Of a stretch of DNA of 64,000 bases, positions 9,862 to 18,071 are shown in pieces (within the stretch, counting starts at the first letter, position 1; every line of letters starts with the position of its first letter). A model generated the notes under the pieces. It saw nothing but the letters and a program-made list of their open reading frames with translations. It was not told the origin of the DNA and searched no databases. The DNA comes from Christensenella minuta (GTDB taxonomy: Bacteria > Bacillota > Clostridia > Christensenellales > Christensenellaceae): the NCBI RefSeq assembly GCF_003628755.1, contig NZ_CP029256.1:2127585-2191584 (forward strand). Reading direction: 5' to 3'. The translations under genes were made by a program, and so were the position numbers.

Positions 9862-10134
9862 TTATTTAGACGATTTCTCGCCCGCGTGGCCGCGGAACGT
9901 TCTCGTCGGGGCGAATTCGCCCAGCTTGTGCCCGACCATATCTTCCGTGATATAGACCGGAACGAATTTCCTGCCGTCGTGCACGCCGATCGTGTGACCA
10001 ACCATATCCGGGAAGATCGTCGACGGACGCGACCAAGTCTTCAGCACTTTTTTTTCGTTCTTTTCGTTCATTTCCTGAACGCGTGCCAGAAGCTTTTCAT
10101 TTATAAACGGTCCTTTTTTTACTGACCTACTCAT
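9862..10134 (-). CDS. rpsS: 30S ribosomal protein S19
   Basis: A 90-residue protein of the 30S head, starting [20 protein letters not shown] and containing [20 protein letters not shown] and [13 protein letters not shown]-type sequence ([20 protein letters not shown]). Complete. It lies between rplB and rplV with about 20-base gaps. Confidence 0.97.
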   Translation of the reverse strand: MSRSVKKGPFINEKLLARVQEMNEKNEKKVLKTWSRPSTIFPDMVGHTIGVHDGRKFVPVYITEDMVGHKLGEFAPTRTFRGHAGEKSSK

Positions 10135-10156
10135 ATCTGCAAACTCACTCCTTCGA

Positions 10157-10990
10157 TTATTTAGCGTTCCTGCGTTTTACGATAAATTTATCCGTCGGGT
10201 TCTTTTTCTTGCGCGTCTTATACCCAAGAGCAGGTTTGCCCCAGGGAGTAACAGGACCCGGGCGTCCAACGGGGGATTTGCCCTCGCCGCCGCCGTGCGG
10301 ATGATCGTTCGGGTTCATGACGGAACCGCGCACCGTGGGGCGAACGCCCATGTGGCGCTTGCGGCCCGCTTTGCCGATATTGATGTTTTCCTGGTCAACG
10401 TTGCCGACCTGACCGATCGTCGCTTTCGCGCCGATGAGGATCATCCTCACTTCGCCGGAGGGGAGGCGCACCTGCGCGTACCGTCCTTCCTTTGCCATCA
10501 GCTGTGCCGCGTTGCCCGCGCTCCGTACGAGCTGAGCGCCCTTGCCCGGCTTTACTTCCACATTGTGGATCATAGTGCCGACCGGGATGGAAGCCAGCGG
10601 AAGCGCATTGCCCGCTTTGATGTCTGCTTCCGGCCCGGAGACCACTTCGTCGCCCACCTTAAGGCCCACGGGGGCGATGATGTATCTCTTTTCGCCGTCT
10701 TTATAGTGCAGCAGTGCGATATTCGCACTGCGGTTGGGATCGTATTCGATCGTCGCTACCTTAGCCGGCACGCCGTCTTTGTCGCGTTTAAAATCGATGA
10801 TCCTATATTTTCTTTTTTCGCCGCCGCCGATGTGACGGACCGTGATACGACCGTGCACATTGCGTCCGCCGGATTTCTTCAGCGAGACGAGCAGCGATTT
10901 TTCGGGCTTTTTCGTCGTGATTTCTTCAAAGGCCGAAACCGACATGAACCTTCTGCCCGGAGAAGTTGGGTTATATTTTTTGATTGCCAT
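10157..10990 (-). CDS. rplB: 50S ribosomal protein L2
   Basis: A 277-residue protein essential for peptidyl transferase centre assembly. It starts [20 protein letters not shown]. The C-terminal domain has the invariant [20 protein letters not shown], including the functionally important histidine of [10 protein letters not shown]. Full length. It lies between rplW and rpsS. Confidence 0.98.
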   Translation of the reverse strand: MAIKKYNPTSPGRRFMSVSAFEEITTKKPEKSLLVSLKKSGGRNVHGRITVRHIGGGEKRKYRIIDFKRDKDGVPAKVATIEYDPNRSANIALLHYKDGEKRYIIAPVGLKVGDEVVSGPEADIKAGNALPLASIPVGTMIHNVEVKPGKGAQLVRSAGNAAQLMAKEGRYAQVRLPSGEVRMILIGAKATIGQVGNVDQENINIGKAGRKRHMGVRPTVRGSVMNPNDHPHGGGEGKSPVGRPGPVTPWGKPALGYKTRKKKNPTDKFIVKRRNAK

Positions 10991-11015
10991 AACTTAAAGA
11001 ACCTCCCTTACGCGC

Positions 11016-11312
11016 TTACTGCGCCATGCTCTCGAAGAATTCGATTGCTTTGGATTCTTCCGTGAGCGTCACATAAGCTTTTTTCGTTTCGGGGCGTCTG
11101 CCCTCCGTGCGTCCCTGTCTTTTCAGCTTGCCTTCCTTACGGGATGTGGTGACCTGTTTCACCTTTACCTCAAAGATTTCTTCCACCGCAGCCTTGATCT
11201 GCGTCTTATTGGCGCTTTTTTCCACTAGAAACGTGTAGGTTTTCTTGGGGATCAGGTCGTAGCTTTTTTCTGAAAGAATAGGCTTTATGATGATATCATG
11301 CGTGTCTTTCAT
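11016..11312 (-). CDS. rplW: 50S ribosomal protein L23
   Basis: A 98-residue protein at the polypeptide exit, docking site for trigger factor and SRP. It starts MKDTHDIIIKPILSEKSYDL and contains KTQIKAAVEEIFEVKVKQVT. Its ATG overlaps the rplD stop by one base (TAATG). Complete. Confidence 0.97.
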   Translation of the reverse strand: MKDTHDIIIKPILSEKSYDLIPKKTYTFLVEKSANKTQIKAAVEEIFEVKVKQVTTSRKEGKLKRQGRTEGRRPETKKAYVTLTEESKAIEFFESMAQ

Positions 11313-11932
11313 TATGCGTAAACCTCCTCGATTGCTTTTACGGCGTCCTTCGTTACGATGAACTTGTCGTATTTCAGGATGTCATATACGGAGAGCGTTG
11401 CAGCCGGCATCGTTTTGACCCCCTGGATGTTCGCGGCGGCGCGGACAACGTCCTCGTCCTTCCCGTTTGTGACGATCAGCGCTTTTTCCGCTTTCAGGTT
11501 CTTCAGGATCGCCGCCATCTCTTTCGTTTTGGGGGCCGTCATTTTGAGGTCTTCCATCACGATGAGGCTTTCATCCTGTACCTTCTGGGAAAGCGCGGAG
11601 CACATCGCAAGCGCGCGCACCTTTTTATTGAGCTTCATGGAATAATCCCTCGGCTTGGGCGCGAATACGACTCCGCCGTGCGTCATCTGGGGTGCGCGGA
11701 TCGTACCCTGGCGCGCCCGGCCTGTGCCCTTCTGGCGAAAAGGCTTGATGCCGCCGCCGCGCACTTCGCTGCGGGTAAGTGCGGACTGCGTGCCCTGGCG
11801 CCTTGCCGCCAGGTGCGCGACAACCGCGTCGTGCATTGCCGATTTGTTTATCTCTACGCCGAAGACTTCGTCTTTCAGCTCGATTTTGCCTGCTTCTTTG
11901 CCGTCGGTCTTATATACTGATACGTTTGGCAT
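11312..11932 (-). CDS. rplD: 50S ribosomal protein L4
   Basis: A 206-residue protein with an extended loop reaching the exit tunnel. The loop sequence KPFRQKGTGRARQGTIRAPQ is diagnostic. In Escherichia coli L4 represses its own S10 operon through the leader; the hairpin-rich leader at 12924-13133 makes similar control possible here but unproven. Full length. Confidence 0.97.
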   Translation of the reverse strand: MPNVSVYKTDGKEAGKIELKDEVFGVEINKSAMHDAVVAHLAARRQGTQSALTRSEVRGGGIKPFRQKGTGRARQGTIRAPQMTHGGVVFAPKPRDYSMKLNKKVRALAMCSALSQKVQDESLIVMEDLKMTAPKTKEMAAILKNLKAEKALIVTNGKDEDVVRAAANIQGVKTMPAATLSVYDILKYDKFIVTKDAVKAIEEVYA

Positions 11933-11958
11933 AATTACTTCCTCCTTTTCAAGCGGTC

Positions 11959-12588
11959 TTACAGCGACTTAACGCTTTTTCTGATGGTCACAAGGCCGCC
12001 CTTGGCACCGGGAACCGCACCCTTGATGAGGAGCAGGTTTTTATCGGTGTCAACCTTGACAACTTCGAGATTCTGCACGGTCACTTTATCGAAACCGCCG
12101 CGTCCCGGGAGGCGTTTGCCCTTCATGACTTTCGCCGGGGATGCGCACGCGCCCATGGAACCGGGGCGCCTGTGGTACCGCGAGCCGTGGCTCATGGGGC
12201 CCCTGTGCTGGCCCCATCGCGCAATTACGCCGAGGAAGCCTTTTCCCTTGGAGATGCCCGAAACGTCGACTTTCTCGCCCGTTTCAAATACGTCCACTTT
12301 GATTTCGCTGCCCGCCTCGAGTTCTTCCGCTTCGTCTGTGCGGAATTCGCGCAGGTAACGCGTAGGAACCGCCTTCACCTTCGCAAAATGTCCCTTTTTC
12401 GGCTTAATCACGTTCTTTTCCTTGACTTCTCCAAACCCTACCTGCACCGCGTTATATCCGTCGGTCTCTACCGTTTTCTTCTGAACGATAACGCAAGGTC
12501 CGGCTTTTACTACTGTTACGGGAACGACTCTGCCGTCTTCTGCGAAGATCTGAGTCATACCGATCTTTTCACCCAGTATAGCTTTCAT
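11959..12588 (-). CDS. rplC: 50S ribosomal protein L3
   Basis: A 209-residue 23S rRNA-binding protein. It starts [20 protein letters not shown] and contains the family signature [20 protein letters not shown]. Full length. It lies between rpsJ and rplD with about 26-base gaps that hold the Shine-Dalgarno sites. Confidence 0.98.
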   Translation of the reverse strand: MKAILGEKIGMTQIFAEDGRVVPVTVVKAGPCVIVQKKTVETDGYNAVQVGFGEVKEKNVIKPKKGHFAKVKAVPTRYLREFRTDEAEELEAGSEIKVDVFETGEKVDVSGISKGKGFLGVIARWGQHRGPMSHGSRYHRRPGSMGACASPAKVMKGKRLPGRGGFDKVTVQNLEVVKVDTDKNLLLIKGAVPGAKGGLVTIRKSVKSL

Positions 12589-12614
12589 GTTTTCTCCTCC
12601 GTCTTATCGCTTGT

Positions 12615-12923
12615 TTACAGTTTAATTTCGATGTCCACGCCCGCGGGAAGGTCGAGACGCATCAGCGCGTCCGTCGTCTTTGCGTTTGCTTCGAGGATGT
12701 CGATCAAGCGTTTGTGTGTTTTGATTTCAAACTGTTCTCTCGAATCTTTGTATTTGTGCGTCGCCCGCAGGATCGTTATGATCTCTTTGCTTGTGGGAAG
12801 CGGAACAGGGCCGGAAATCTTCGCGCCTGTACGTTTCGCCGTGTCTACGATTCTCTGAGCGCTCTGGTCGATCAGATTGTGGTCGTAAGCTTTCAGTTTG
12901 ATTCTAATTCTTTGGCTTGCCAT
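12615..12923 (-). CDS. rpsJ: 30S ribosomal protein S10
   Basis: A 102-residue protein, first gene of the S10 operon. Its conserved core is [20 protein letters not shown], followed by [20 protein letters not shown]. The frame is open upstream into the leader, but the ATG at 12923 has a GGAGG about eight bases ahead and gives the family N-terminus ([15 protein letters not shown]). It is preceded by a 210-base structured leader and a near-consensus promoter. Confidence 0.97.
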   Translation of the reverse strand: MASQRIRIKLKAYDHNLIDQSAQRIVDTAKRTGAKISGPVPLPTSKEIITILRATHKYKDSREQFEIKTHKRLIDILEANAKTTDALMRLDLPAGVDIEIKL

Positions 12924-13133
12924 TTGTTTCTCCTCCTTCAAGTGTCGCGGCTGGAGCCGCCTTCGCTGACACACATAGCCGGGTGTGTCGCTTTGCTTTT
13001 TTGGGACAGAACGTTTTCGTCCTGTCCTTTTTGGAGCCGCCCGGGTCACTGCCCGGACCTTTGTCGGCGGGAACTATCCGCTGGCTTACGGTAACCTCTC
13101 GCCTCATCCCAAAAATACGCCTATAGCGCAACG
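12924..13133 (-). promoter_or_regulatory. Structured 5' leader of the S10 operon (three hairpins)
   Basis: About 210 bases lie between the predicted transcription start (near 13133) and the rpsJ ATG. Three stem-loops are visible in transcript order: 13058-13039 (7 bp, GTCCGGG with CCCGGGC, one wobble), 13027-13004 (10 bp, GGACAGGACG with CGTTCTGTCC and an AAAA loop) and 12989-12968 (7 bp, GACACAC with GTGTGTC). None is followed by a U-run on this strand, so they are not simple terminators. A role in ribosomal-protein autoregulation is inference. Confidence 0.55.
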
Positions 13134-13139
13134 TACTAA

Positions 13140-13168
13140 ATTATACATGACCAAATCCGCAATTTCAA
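13140..13168 (-). promoter_or_regulatory. Sigma-A-type promoter of the S10 operon
   Basis: On the minus strand TTGAAA (13168-13163) and TATAAT (13145-13140) are separated by exactly 17 bases. This is the only good promoter upstream of rpsJ and should drive the whole ribosomal operon. Confidence 0.85.
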
Positions 13169-13311
13169 GGCCTTTCCCGAACTTTTTTATGCTTTTTTTA
13201 AAAAATTAAAAAATAGTGGTTTTTAGAAAATACATGCACAAGATGTAGTGAACGCGGGCCCCGAAAAATTTCCCTTTCCACATTATGGTTGCATTTTATT
13301 TTTGCAGATTA

Positions 13312-13339
13312 TTGACATATGCTAAAAATGTGGTATGCT
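13312..13339 (+). promoter_or_regulatory. Promoter of the NifX-like gene
   Basis: TTGACA at 13312-13317 and TATGCT at 13334-13339 with a 16-base spacer, about 75 bases upstream of the ATG at 13415. The region between this and the S10 promoter (13169-13311) is AT-rich and shows no gene. Confidence 0.7.
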
Positions 13340-13414
13340 AAATAATGGATAAAGAACATATGTTCATAAATAATTTTCTGCTTTTTACAAGCAGCCGCAC
13401 AAAGGAGGATCATC

Positions 13415-13765
13415 ATGAAAATTGCAGTTGCAAGCGAAGGTTCAAACGTTTCCGGGCATTTCGGGCATTGCTCCGACTTTAATATCTTTACGGCCGAAAA
13501 CGGAAAAATCACGCACAGCGAGCGCATCCAGAGCCCCGGTCACGACCATAACCTGATCGAGTTTTTGGCGGAACGCGGCGTGGACGTCATCATTTCCGGT
13601 GGCATGGGCGCGGGCGCGCGGGAAAAATTCGATGCAAAGGGCATCCGCATCGTAACGGGCGCAGAGGGCGCGGCAGCGGATGCCGCACAGGCCTGCCTCG
13701 ACGGTTCCCTTGTGTCCGACGACACGGTATGCTGCAAACACGAGCATGCGGGAGACTGCCACTAA
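13415..13765 (+). CDS. NifX/NifB-type dinitrogenase iron-molybdenum cofactor domain protein
   Basis: A 116-residue single-domain protein of the family named after nitrogenase iron-molybdenum cofactor carriers (NifX, NafY, C-terminal NifB). It starts MKIAVASEGSNVSGHFGHCS and has the typical HFGHC and DVIISGGMGAGAREKFDAKG segments. Stand-alone members are common in anaerobes that do not fix nitrogen and are thought to handle Fe-S or metal clusters. The last 15 residues are Cys/His-rich (CCKHEHAGDCH), plausibly a metal site. AAAGGAGG precedes the ATG. No nif gene is nearby, so a nitrogenase role is not supported. Confidence 0.85.
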   Translation: MKIAVASEGSNVSGHFGHCSDFNIFTAENGKITHSERIQSPGHDHNLIEFLAERGVDVIISGGMGAGAREKFDAKGIRIVTGAEGAAADAAQACLDGSLVSDDTVCCKHEHAGDCH

Positions 13766-13779
13766 GGACCGCCCCACCG

Positions 13780-13803
13780 GGAGCGCATTCGCGCTCCTTT
13801 TTT
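13780..13803 (+). terminator. Rho-independent terminator after the NifX-like gene
   Basis: A 7-bp stem GGAGCGC/GCGCTCC with an ATTC loop, followed by six T. It lies 15 bases after the stop codon. Confidence 0.85.
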
Positions 13804-13941
13804 ATTTCCTTTCAAAGGCGCACGGGTGAGTATTTTAAGCCCTGTGTAATCTGCACGGCCGGACGGCGATTTACGCGGGAGTCGGAACAGCTGCGGCGGC
13901 GCACCCTTTCATATTTTAATCTTTTCCCCCGGTGGTTTTTG

Positions 13942-13970
13942 TTGTTTCGGACACGTCCCGATGATACAAT
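13942..13970 (+). promoter_or_regulatory. Promoter of the acyltransferase-like gene
   Basis: TTGTTT at 13942-13947 and TACAAT at 13965-13970, spacer 17, about 39 bases upstream of the ATG at 14009. Confidence 0.65.
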
Positions 13971-14008
13971 GATTACGAGACTTTCAGAACACAGAAAGGA
14001 TAGAACCC

Positions 14009-15295
14009 ATGCTGAAAACAAATGACAATCCCGCCCTAACGCTGGATGCGAACGGGAAGGTATACCTGTACGGTTCGCACCTGTCGTGCGGCTGCGTGCC
14101 CCGTTTCACCGTGCGTCTTGACCGCCGGGTGGACGGTGCGGCGCTTGAAAAAGCCGCCGGGGAAACCCTCGGGCGCTTCCCGCAAATGGCGGTGGGACTT
14201 GCCTGGGACAAATCGAATTATTTTTATATTCCCATCGACCTGCCCGTTCCCGTTTTCCCGGGGGACGGAACCACGGTGCGCGCGATGGGTACGGACGATA
14301 CCAACGGTTACCTCTTTTGCATCACCTATAAGGACGACACCATCCACGCAGACTGGTTCCACTCCCTCGCGGACGGCATCGGCTTTCTTGCGTTCCTGAA
14401 ATCCCTGTTGTACCATTATTTCCGAATCCTGGGACTTTCGGTAGAGGCAGACGGCATCCGCACCTCGGATACGGAATTTGAAGCGGAGGAGGCCGAAGAC
14501 GCGGTGATGAAGATCGACCTGGCGGACGGCAATGGATATCCGCGCGTTCCTGCGTTCCGCGTGCCCGGCGTAACCACCCAGGGCGATCCCGAGGATACCG
14601 TCGTGCAGATTCGCCTGCCCTTCTCGAAGCTTCACGGCATCGTGAAGGACTACCAGGCGAGCCCGGTGACGTTTATTTGCCCGCTCTTCTCGAGCGCGGT
14701 GCGCGAAAAACACTGTACGGCAGAAGAGGAGCGCCCGGTGATCGCCTCTGTCCCCGTGAACCTGCGCCCGTATTTCCCAAGCAAAACGACACGCTGCTTC
14801 ATTGCGGGCGCGGGTATCCCCTACGACCAGAAAATGGCAAACCTATCCTTCGGGGACATCCTGGACATTGAAAAAGGACTGCTCGATTTCCAGACCCAAG
14901 CGCATGAGCTTGCGCGGGACGCGAAAAGGACGGCGGTGGAAACGCTCCAGCTTTTGGACGCAGACCTTCCCATCGAAGAAAAATGCAGCCTGGTACGCGC
15001 ATCTATCGAACAAACCTCGAAGCAAACGACTTACGTCATTACCAATATGGGACGGGTAGACCTTCCTTTCTCCCTCGAGCAGCACGTGAAGGAACTTTAT
15101 CCCTGCCTGCCCACGGCGGTCAATCCGTTCACCCTCGCGCTCGTCTCTTATAGGGGAGAGCTGGTGCTGAATGTGGCGCAGCGTTCCCCCGACACGGGCG
15201 TATGCGAACGTTTTGTGGAGCTTTTGAACGGATTTGATATCCCGGCGGAAATTTCCAAGGTATATTCCTTCCACACGATGCGTTACGGGGAATAA
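14009..15295 (+). CDS. Condensation/alcohol-acetyltransferase superfamily protein
   Basis: A 428-residue cytosolic protein without signal peptide or membrane segments. It carries the H-x3-D-G catalytic motif (HSLADG, near residue 118) of the CoA-dependent acyltransferase superfamily, which includes chloramphenicol acetyltransferase, non-ribosomal peptide condensation domains and alcohol acetyltransferases. A second conserved region, PVNLRPYFPSKTTRCFIAGA, matches the substrate-channel side of that fold. It is monocistronic between its own promoter and a strong terminator, so context does not name a substrate. A carrier-protein condensation role seems unlikely because no peptide synthetase gene is nearby. 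Confidence 0.7.
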   Translation: MLKTNDNPALTLDANGKVYLYGSHLSCGCVPRFTVRLDRRVDGAALEKAAGETLGRFPQMAVGLAWDKSNYFYIPIDLPVPVFPGDGTTVRAMGTDDTNGYLFCITYKDDTIHADWFHSLADGIGFLAFLKSLLYHYFRILGLSVEADGIRTSDTEFEAEEAEDAVMKIDLADGNGYPRVPAFRVPGVTTQGDPEDTVVQIRLPFSKLHGIVKDYQASPVTFICPLFSSAVREKHCTAEEERPVIASVPVNLRPYFPSKTTRCFIAGAGIPYDQKMANLSFGDILDIEKGLLDFQTQAHELARDAKRTAVETLQLLDADLPIEEKCSLVRASIEQTSKQTTYVITNMGRVDLPFSLEQHVKELYPCLPTAVNPFTLALVSYRGELVLNVAQRSPDTGVCERFVELLNGFDIPAEISKVYSFHTMRYGE

Positions 15296-15307
15296 TGAGG
15301 CACTATA

Positions 15308-15345
15308 CAAAAAACCGTGCCGCAGGCTTTGCGGCACGGTTTTTA
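15308..15345. terminator. Bidirectional terminator
   Basis: A 10-bp stem CCGTGCCGCA/TGCGGCACGG flanked by A-run and T-run on opposite sides. It ends the plus-strand acyltransferase gene and the converging minus-strand zinc-ribbon gene. Confidence 0.9.
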
Positions 15346-15358
15346 ACGGCCTTTTCCT

Positions 15359-15640
15359 TTACCGGAAACAATGCGTTTCCATCTTGCAGGATTTGGGTGC
15401 GGCAACCTCCCCGGGCGCGGTTTCTACTTCGCCCGCGGTACGGCCCGCTTCATACCCGTATTTGTACTCCATCTCCAAAAGGTTTTCCAGTTCCCAAACC
15501 AAATTGTTGCATTCATCGAGCACTTCGCCCGAAAGCGTTTTGCGCAGCCTTACAATGGAATTCCGGACAATACGGCAGGAAAGACAGTATATCCGGTCGC
15601 CTTTTCGTTTGCATTTCCTGCACAGGTTTGGTTCAAGCAT
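15359..15640 (-). CDS. Small zinc-ribbon protein, function unknown
   Basis: A 93-residue protein not recognised as a named family. Two C-x2-C pairs near the N-terminus (LCRKCKRKG and IYCLSC) suggest a small zinc ribbon. The middle is a charged helix (GEVLDECNNLVWELENLLEM) and the tail is Ala/Glu/Thr-rich. The ATG at 15640 is preceded by AAGGCGG; an in-frame GTG three codons upstream is the alternative. It is transcribed divergently from the XRE regulator from a strong promoter whose spacer contains a 14-bp palindrome, so it is probably that regulator's target. Confidence 0.65.
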   Translation of the reverse strand: MLEPNLCRKCKRKGDRIYCLSCRIVRNSIVRLRKTLSGEVLDECNNLVWELENLLEMEYKYGYEAGRTAGEVETAPGEVAAPKSCKMETHCFR

Positions 15641-15771
15641 CCTTTTCACCGCCTTGTAAAACCGGATGTGTTATGCTAAAATCAAAATACAAGTAAGCGA
15701 AACGGCTTCTCACTCCAGTCCGCTTACCTGTGGAAGCAACGCCACTTTTTCATACGGCTTGCTTTTCATTA

Positions 15772-15814
15772 AGTATACTACATTTAAATGTATGTGTCAA
15801 TACTAAATTATAAT
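15772..15814. promoter_or_regulatory. Divergent promoter pair with palindromic operator
   Basis: On the minus strand TTGACA (15800-15795) and TATACT (15777-15772) are 17 bases apart and drive the zinc-ribbon gene. The spacer contains a perfect 14-bp palindrome, TACATTTAAATGTA (15779-15792). On the plus strand TATAAT at 15809-15814 lies 17 bases before the XRE start codon and lacks a good -35. A regulator bound to the palindrome would block the minus promoter and probably affect its own. Confidence 0.7.
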
Positions 15815-15831
15815 TTAGAGAAGAGCTTCCT

Positions 15832-16164
15832 ATGGAAATATCTGACAGAATATTAAAAATATTGGAGGATTTTAAAATTACTCCATATCAGATTCATAAA
15901 GATACCGGTATTTCCGAGGGCACATTTACGAATTGGAAAGCGCGCCCAACTTCCAAGGTCAAGAGCGATACGGTAGTTACCTTAGCGAAGTATTTAGGTG
16001 TATCTTGCGATTTTCTTTTGATTGGCGAAAATGATCCTTCTGTCAAAGAGCGCGAAGCAAAAGCTTTGCTTCCTTATAAAGAGATTATTGATTCTTATAA
16101 AAACGCTACTATAAAATCAAGAAACTTAGCGCGCGCAGCGCTCGACCTGCCGCCGGAGAAATAA
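15832..16164 (+). CDS. XRE-family transcriptional regulator
   Basis: A 110-residue protein with an N-terminal helix-turn-helix of the Cro/CI (XRE) type at residues 5-60 (PYQIHKDTGISEGTFTNWKA, then VTLAKYLGVSCDFLL). The C-terminal 45 residues are a charged helix, possibly for dimerisation. No peptidase or sensor domain is present. Codon and base use is AT-richer than in neighbouring genes, suggesting acquisition. It faces away from the zinc-ribbon gene across a palindromic operator, the usual arrangement for an autoregulated repressor. The Shine-Dalgarno sequence is weak (GAAGAG), consistent with low expression. Confidence 0.85.
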   Translation: MEISDRILKILEDFKITPYQIHKDTGISEGTFTNWKARPTSKVKSDTVVTLAKYLGVSCDFLLIGENDPSVKEREAKALLPYKEIIDSYKNATIKSRNLARAALDLPPEK

Positions 16165-16501
16165 ATATTCCCGCGAACTGAAAAATTAGGTTTCGTTCCT
16201 ACGGTTGAACGCGCCTGTTCAGCCTTTAGAACGGGAAATATACTATGCAAATTTCTATGCAGATCAAGAAAAGGGAAACCGTCTCCGGCTTCTTTTTCCG
16301 CACGAATGCGTTTTTACGCGGCGAAAAACCCCACCCAGAGGCCGAACAGAAACTATATAATATAGAAACAGGCAGCAAAACAGGCGGCTCCTTTACGGCG
16401 CTAAAGCGAAAACGGCCGCGGATTTTTTAATGAAAACGGTTTGCCGCCTTGCCGTGCGGCTTATGAATAATAGGTATCGTTTATTTTCAAGGAGGACAGC
16501 T
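16165..16501. other. Intergenic region without a supported gene
   Basis: About 340 bases between the XRE gene and the ZIP transporter. A 61-codon open frame (16245-16430, plus) has no family resemblance and I do not call it. TATAAT-like sequence near 16357-16362 could be the ZIP promoter -10, but no matching -35 is seen. Confidence 0.5.
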
Positions 16502-17293
16502 ATGAATCCATTCCTGCTTGCCCTTGCGGGCTCGGGTCTGATGTTTGCGGCGACCACGGCGGGTTCCGCGTCGGTCTTCTTTTTCCGCGGCGAAATCAAT
16601 CCGAAGGTACAGCGCGTGATGCTTGGTTTTGCCGCCGGCATCATGATCGCCGCTTCCGTATGGTCTTTGCTGATCCCTGCCATCGAAATGGCGGAGGAGC
16701 AGGGGACGACCGGGTGGATCCCGGCGGCAGGCGGTTTCGCGCTCGGAGGCCTGTTTCTGTTTGCGCTCGACCACCTCCTTCCCCACCAGCATCCGGGCAG
16801 CAGCAAACCGGAGGGACTCCATGCGCACCTCGGGAAACGCACGATGCTGGTGTTCGCGGTCACGCTGCACAACATCCCGGAGGGACTTGCCGTAGGCCTT
16901 GCGTTTGCCGTCGCGGCGCAGGGCGGCGGAGATACCGTGACGCTCGCCTCCGCAATTGCGCTCGCCATCGGCATGGCGCTGCAAAACGTGCCTGAGGGCG
17001 CGGCCATTGCCCTTCCGCTGCGGCAGGAGGGCCTCACACGCGGAAAAGCCTTTTTATGGGGGACTATGTCGGGCGCGGTAGAACCGATTGCCGCAGTGGC
17101 CGCAGTAGCCCTGATCGGCCTTATTTCCGGCATCATGCCGTGGCTGCTCGCTTTTGCCGCGGGCGCGATGATCTATGTGGTGGTGGAAGAGCTTATCCCC
17201 GAGGCACACCTTGGGGAGCATTCCCATTCGGGCACGGCGGGCGTGATGGTCGGTTTCATCCTCATGATGATCCTCGACGTAGCGCTCGGATAA
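16502..17293 (+). CDS. ZIP-family metal transporter
   Basis: A 263-residue inner-membrane protein with about eight hydrophobic segments, moving Zn2+ or related divalent cations. The two intramembrane metal-binding motifs of the family are clear: HNIPEGLAVGLAFAV (segment 4) and QNVPEGAAIALPL (segment 5). EELIPEAH is present near the C-terminus. The short loop DHLLPHQHPG is histidine-rich, as in many ZIPs. The frame is open 24 codons further upstream, but AAGGAGG ahead of the ATG at 16502 fixes the start. The direction and metal cannot be told from sequence. Confidence 0.92.
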   Translation: MNPFLLALAGSGLMFAATTAGSASVFFFRGEINPKVQRVMLGFAAGIMIAASVWSLLIPAIEMAEEQGTTGWIPAAGGFALGGLFLFALDHLLPHQHPGSSKPEGLHAHLGKRTMLVFAVTLHNIPEGLAVGLAFAVAAQGGGDTVTLASAIALAIGMALQNVPEGAAIALPLRQEGLTRGKAFLWGTMSGAVEPIAAVAAVALIGLISGIMPWLLAFAAGAMIYVVVEELIPEAHLGEHSHSGTAGVMVGFILMMILDVALG

Positions 17294-17304
17294 CAGCAAA
17301 TCAA

Positions 17305-17340
17305 AAAACAGGCTTGCGCTTCCGCACAGGCCTGTTTTAG
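17305..17340. terminator. Bidirectional terminator between ZIP gene and lipoprotein gene
   Basis: Stem AACAGGC/GCCTGTT with a 16-base loop, A-run before and T-run after, lying between two convergent genes. Confidence 0.75.
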
Positions 17341-17350
17341 TTTATATTTC

Positions 17351-17803
17351 TTATTCTGCACCGCTGTTCACAACCTGCTTGCTGGCTTCCGCCAGATCGC
17401 CGATCGTCGCGCCCGGGGTGCTGTCAAGAAAAGTCTTGATCTGGGACTTCAGGCTCTCTATCTGGCTGTCTATCTGTTCCTTTACGGAGTCGTTCGTCTT
17501 CGCCTGTTCCACCAGGTCGGAATACCCGTCCATCATATAATCTCCGATATCCAGAAGCAGGGCTTCCGCCGCTGCCGTCTGGTCGCCGTCGGACGCAGCC
17601 GCCCATTCTTCGCTCGTCCAGGAGGCATAATCTGCGTTCGCCGTCGGAGCTTCCGCCGACGCTTCAACAGAAGCGGATTCCGTCGCTTCCGCAGATTCCG
17701 TTGCCTGAGCGGACTCTGAAGGAGTGGCCGTCTGTGCCGTACAACCTGCGGCAAATGCTACGCATAGCACCACCGCTACCATTACAAGTACAATTTTCTT
17801 CAT
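17351..17803 (-). CDS. Small putative lipoprotein, function unknown
   Basis: A 150-residue protein beginning MKKIVLVMVAVVLCVAFAAG and followed by the lipobox cysteine (FAAGC), so it should be exported and lipid-anchored. Next comes a Ser/Glu/Ala/Thr-rich linker (about residues 24-60) and a mostly helical acidic domain (residues 65-150). No enzymatic motif is seen and I do not recognise the domain. The ATG at 17803 is chosen over an upstream in-frame start because of AGAGGAG at good spacing and the signal peptide. Monocistronic. Confidence 0.75.
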   Translation of the reverse strand: MKKIVLVMVAVVLCVAFAAGCTAQTATPSESAQATESAEATESASVEASAEAPTANADYASWTSEEWAAASDGDQTAAAEALLLDIGDYMMDGYSDLVEQAKTNDSVKEQIDSQIESLKSQIKTFLDSTPGATIGDLAEASKQVVNSGAE

Positions 17804-17954
17804 GTTCTCTCCTCTAGGTGATAAATATTTTGCAAAGCCTCCGCGTTCGCCGCCGCCCACTTTGCAGCCTGTCAGTAACTATATCAAATACCGGTTCGCT
17901 CAACAATCCCTTACCGCTTTACAGCACACCCGTTCATTGACAGATGTGTGACAG

Positions 17955-17985
17955 CAAAAGGAGCGGTTTTTCGCTCCCGCTCCTT
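17955..17985 (-). terminator. Terminator downstream of tuf
   Basis: On the minus strand GGAGCGG (17983-17977) pairs with CCGCTCC (17966-17960) and is followed by TTTT. It lies about 90 bases after the tuf stop. The rest of 17804-18071 shows no gene. Confidence 0.75.
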
Positions 17986-18071
17986 TAACCTGCTTCTGAT
18001 AATACATGGGCTTGATTTATCACCGCAAGGGATAATATGGCGCCTGCCATTCCTTTTATCTGCGGTGCCGC

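Noticed and set aside
13004-13032. Terminator (10-bp stem plus T5) reading on the plus strand
   Set aside because: No plus-strand transcript reaches it. On the minus strand the U-run is absent, so it is treated as part of the rpsJ leader.
13415-13765. Evidence of nitrogen fixation from the NifX-like gene
   Set aside because: A stand-alone domain protein without any nif structural or assembly genes nearby does not support it.
16245-16430. 61-codon plus-strand frame before the ZIP transporter
   Set aside because: No ribosome-binding site, no recognisable domain and overlap with the presumed ZIP promoter region.
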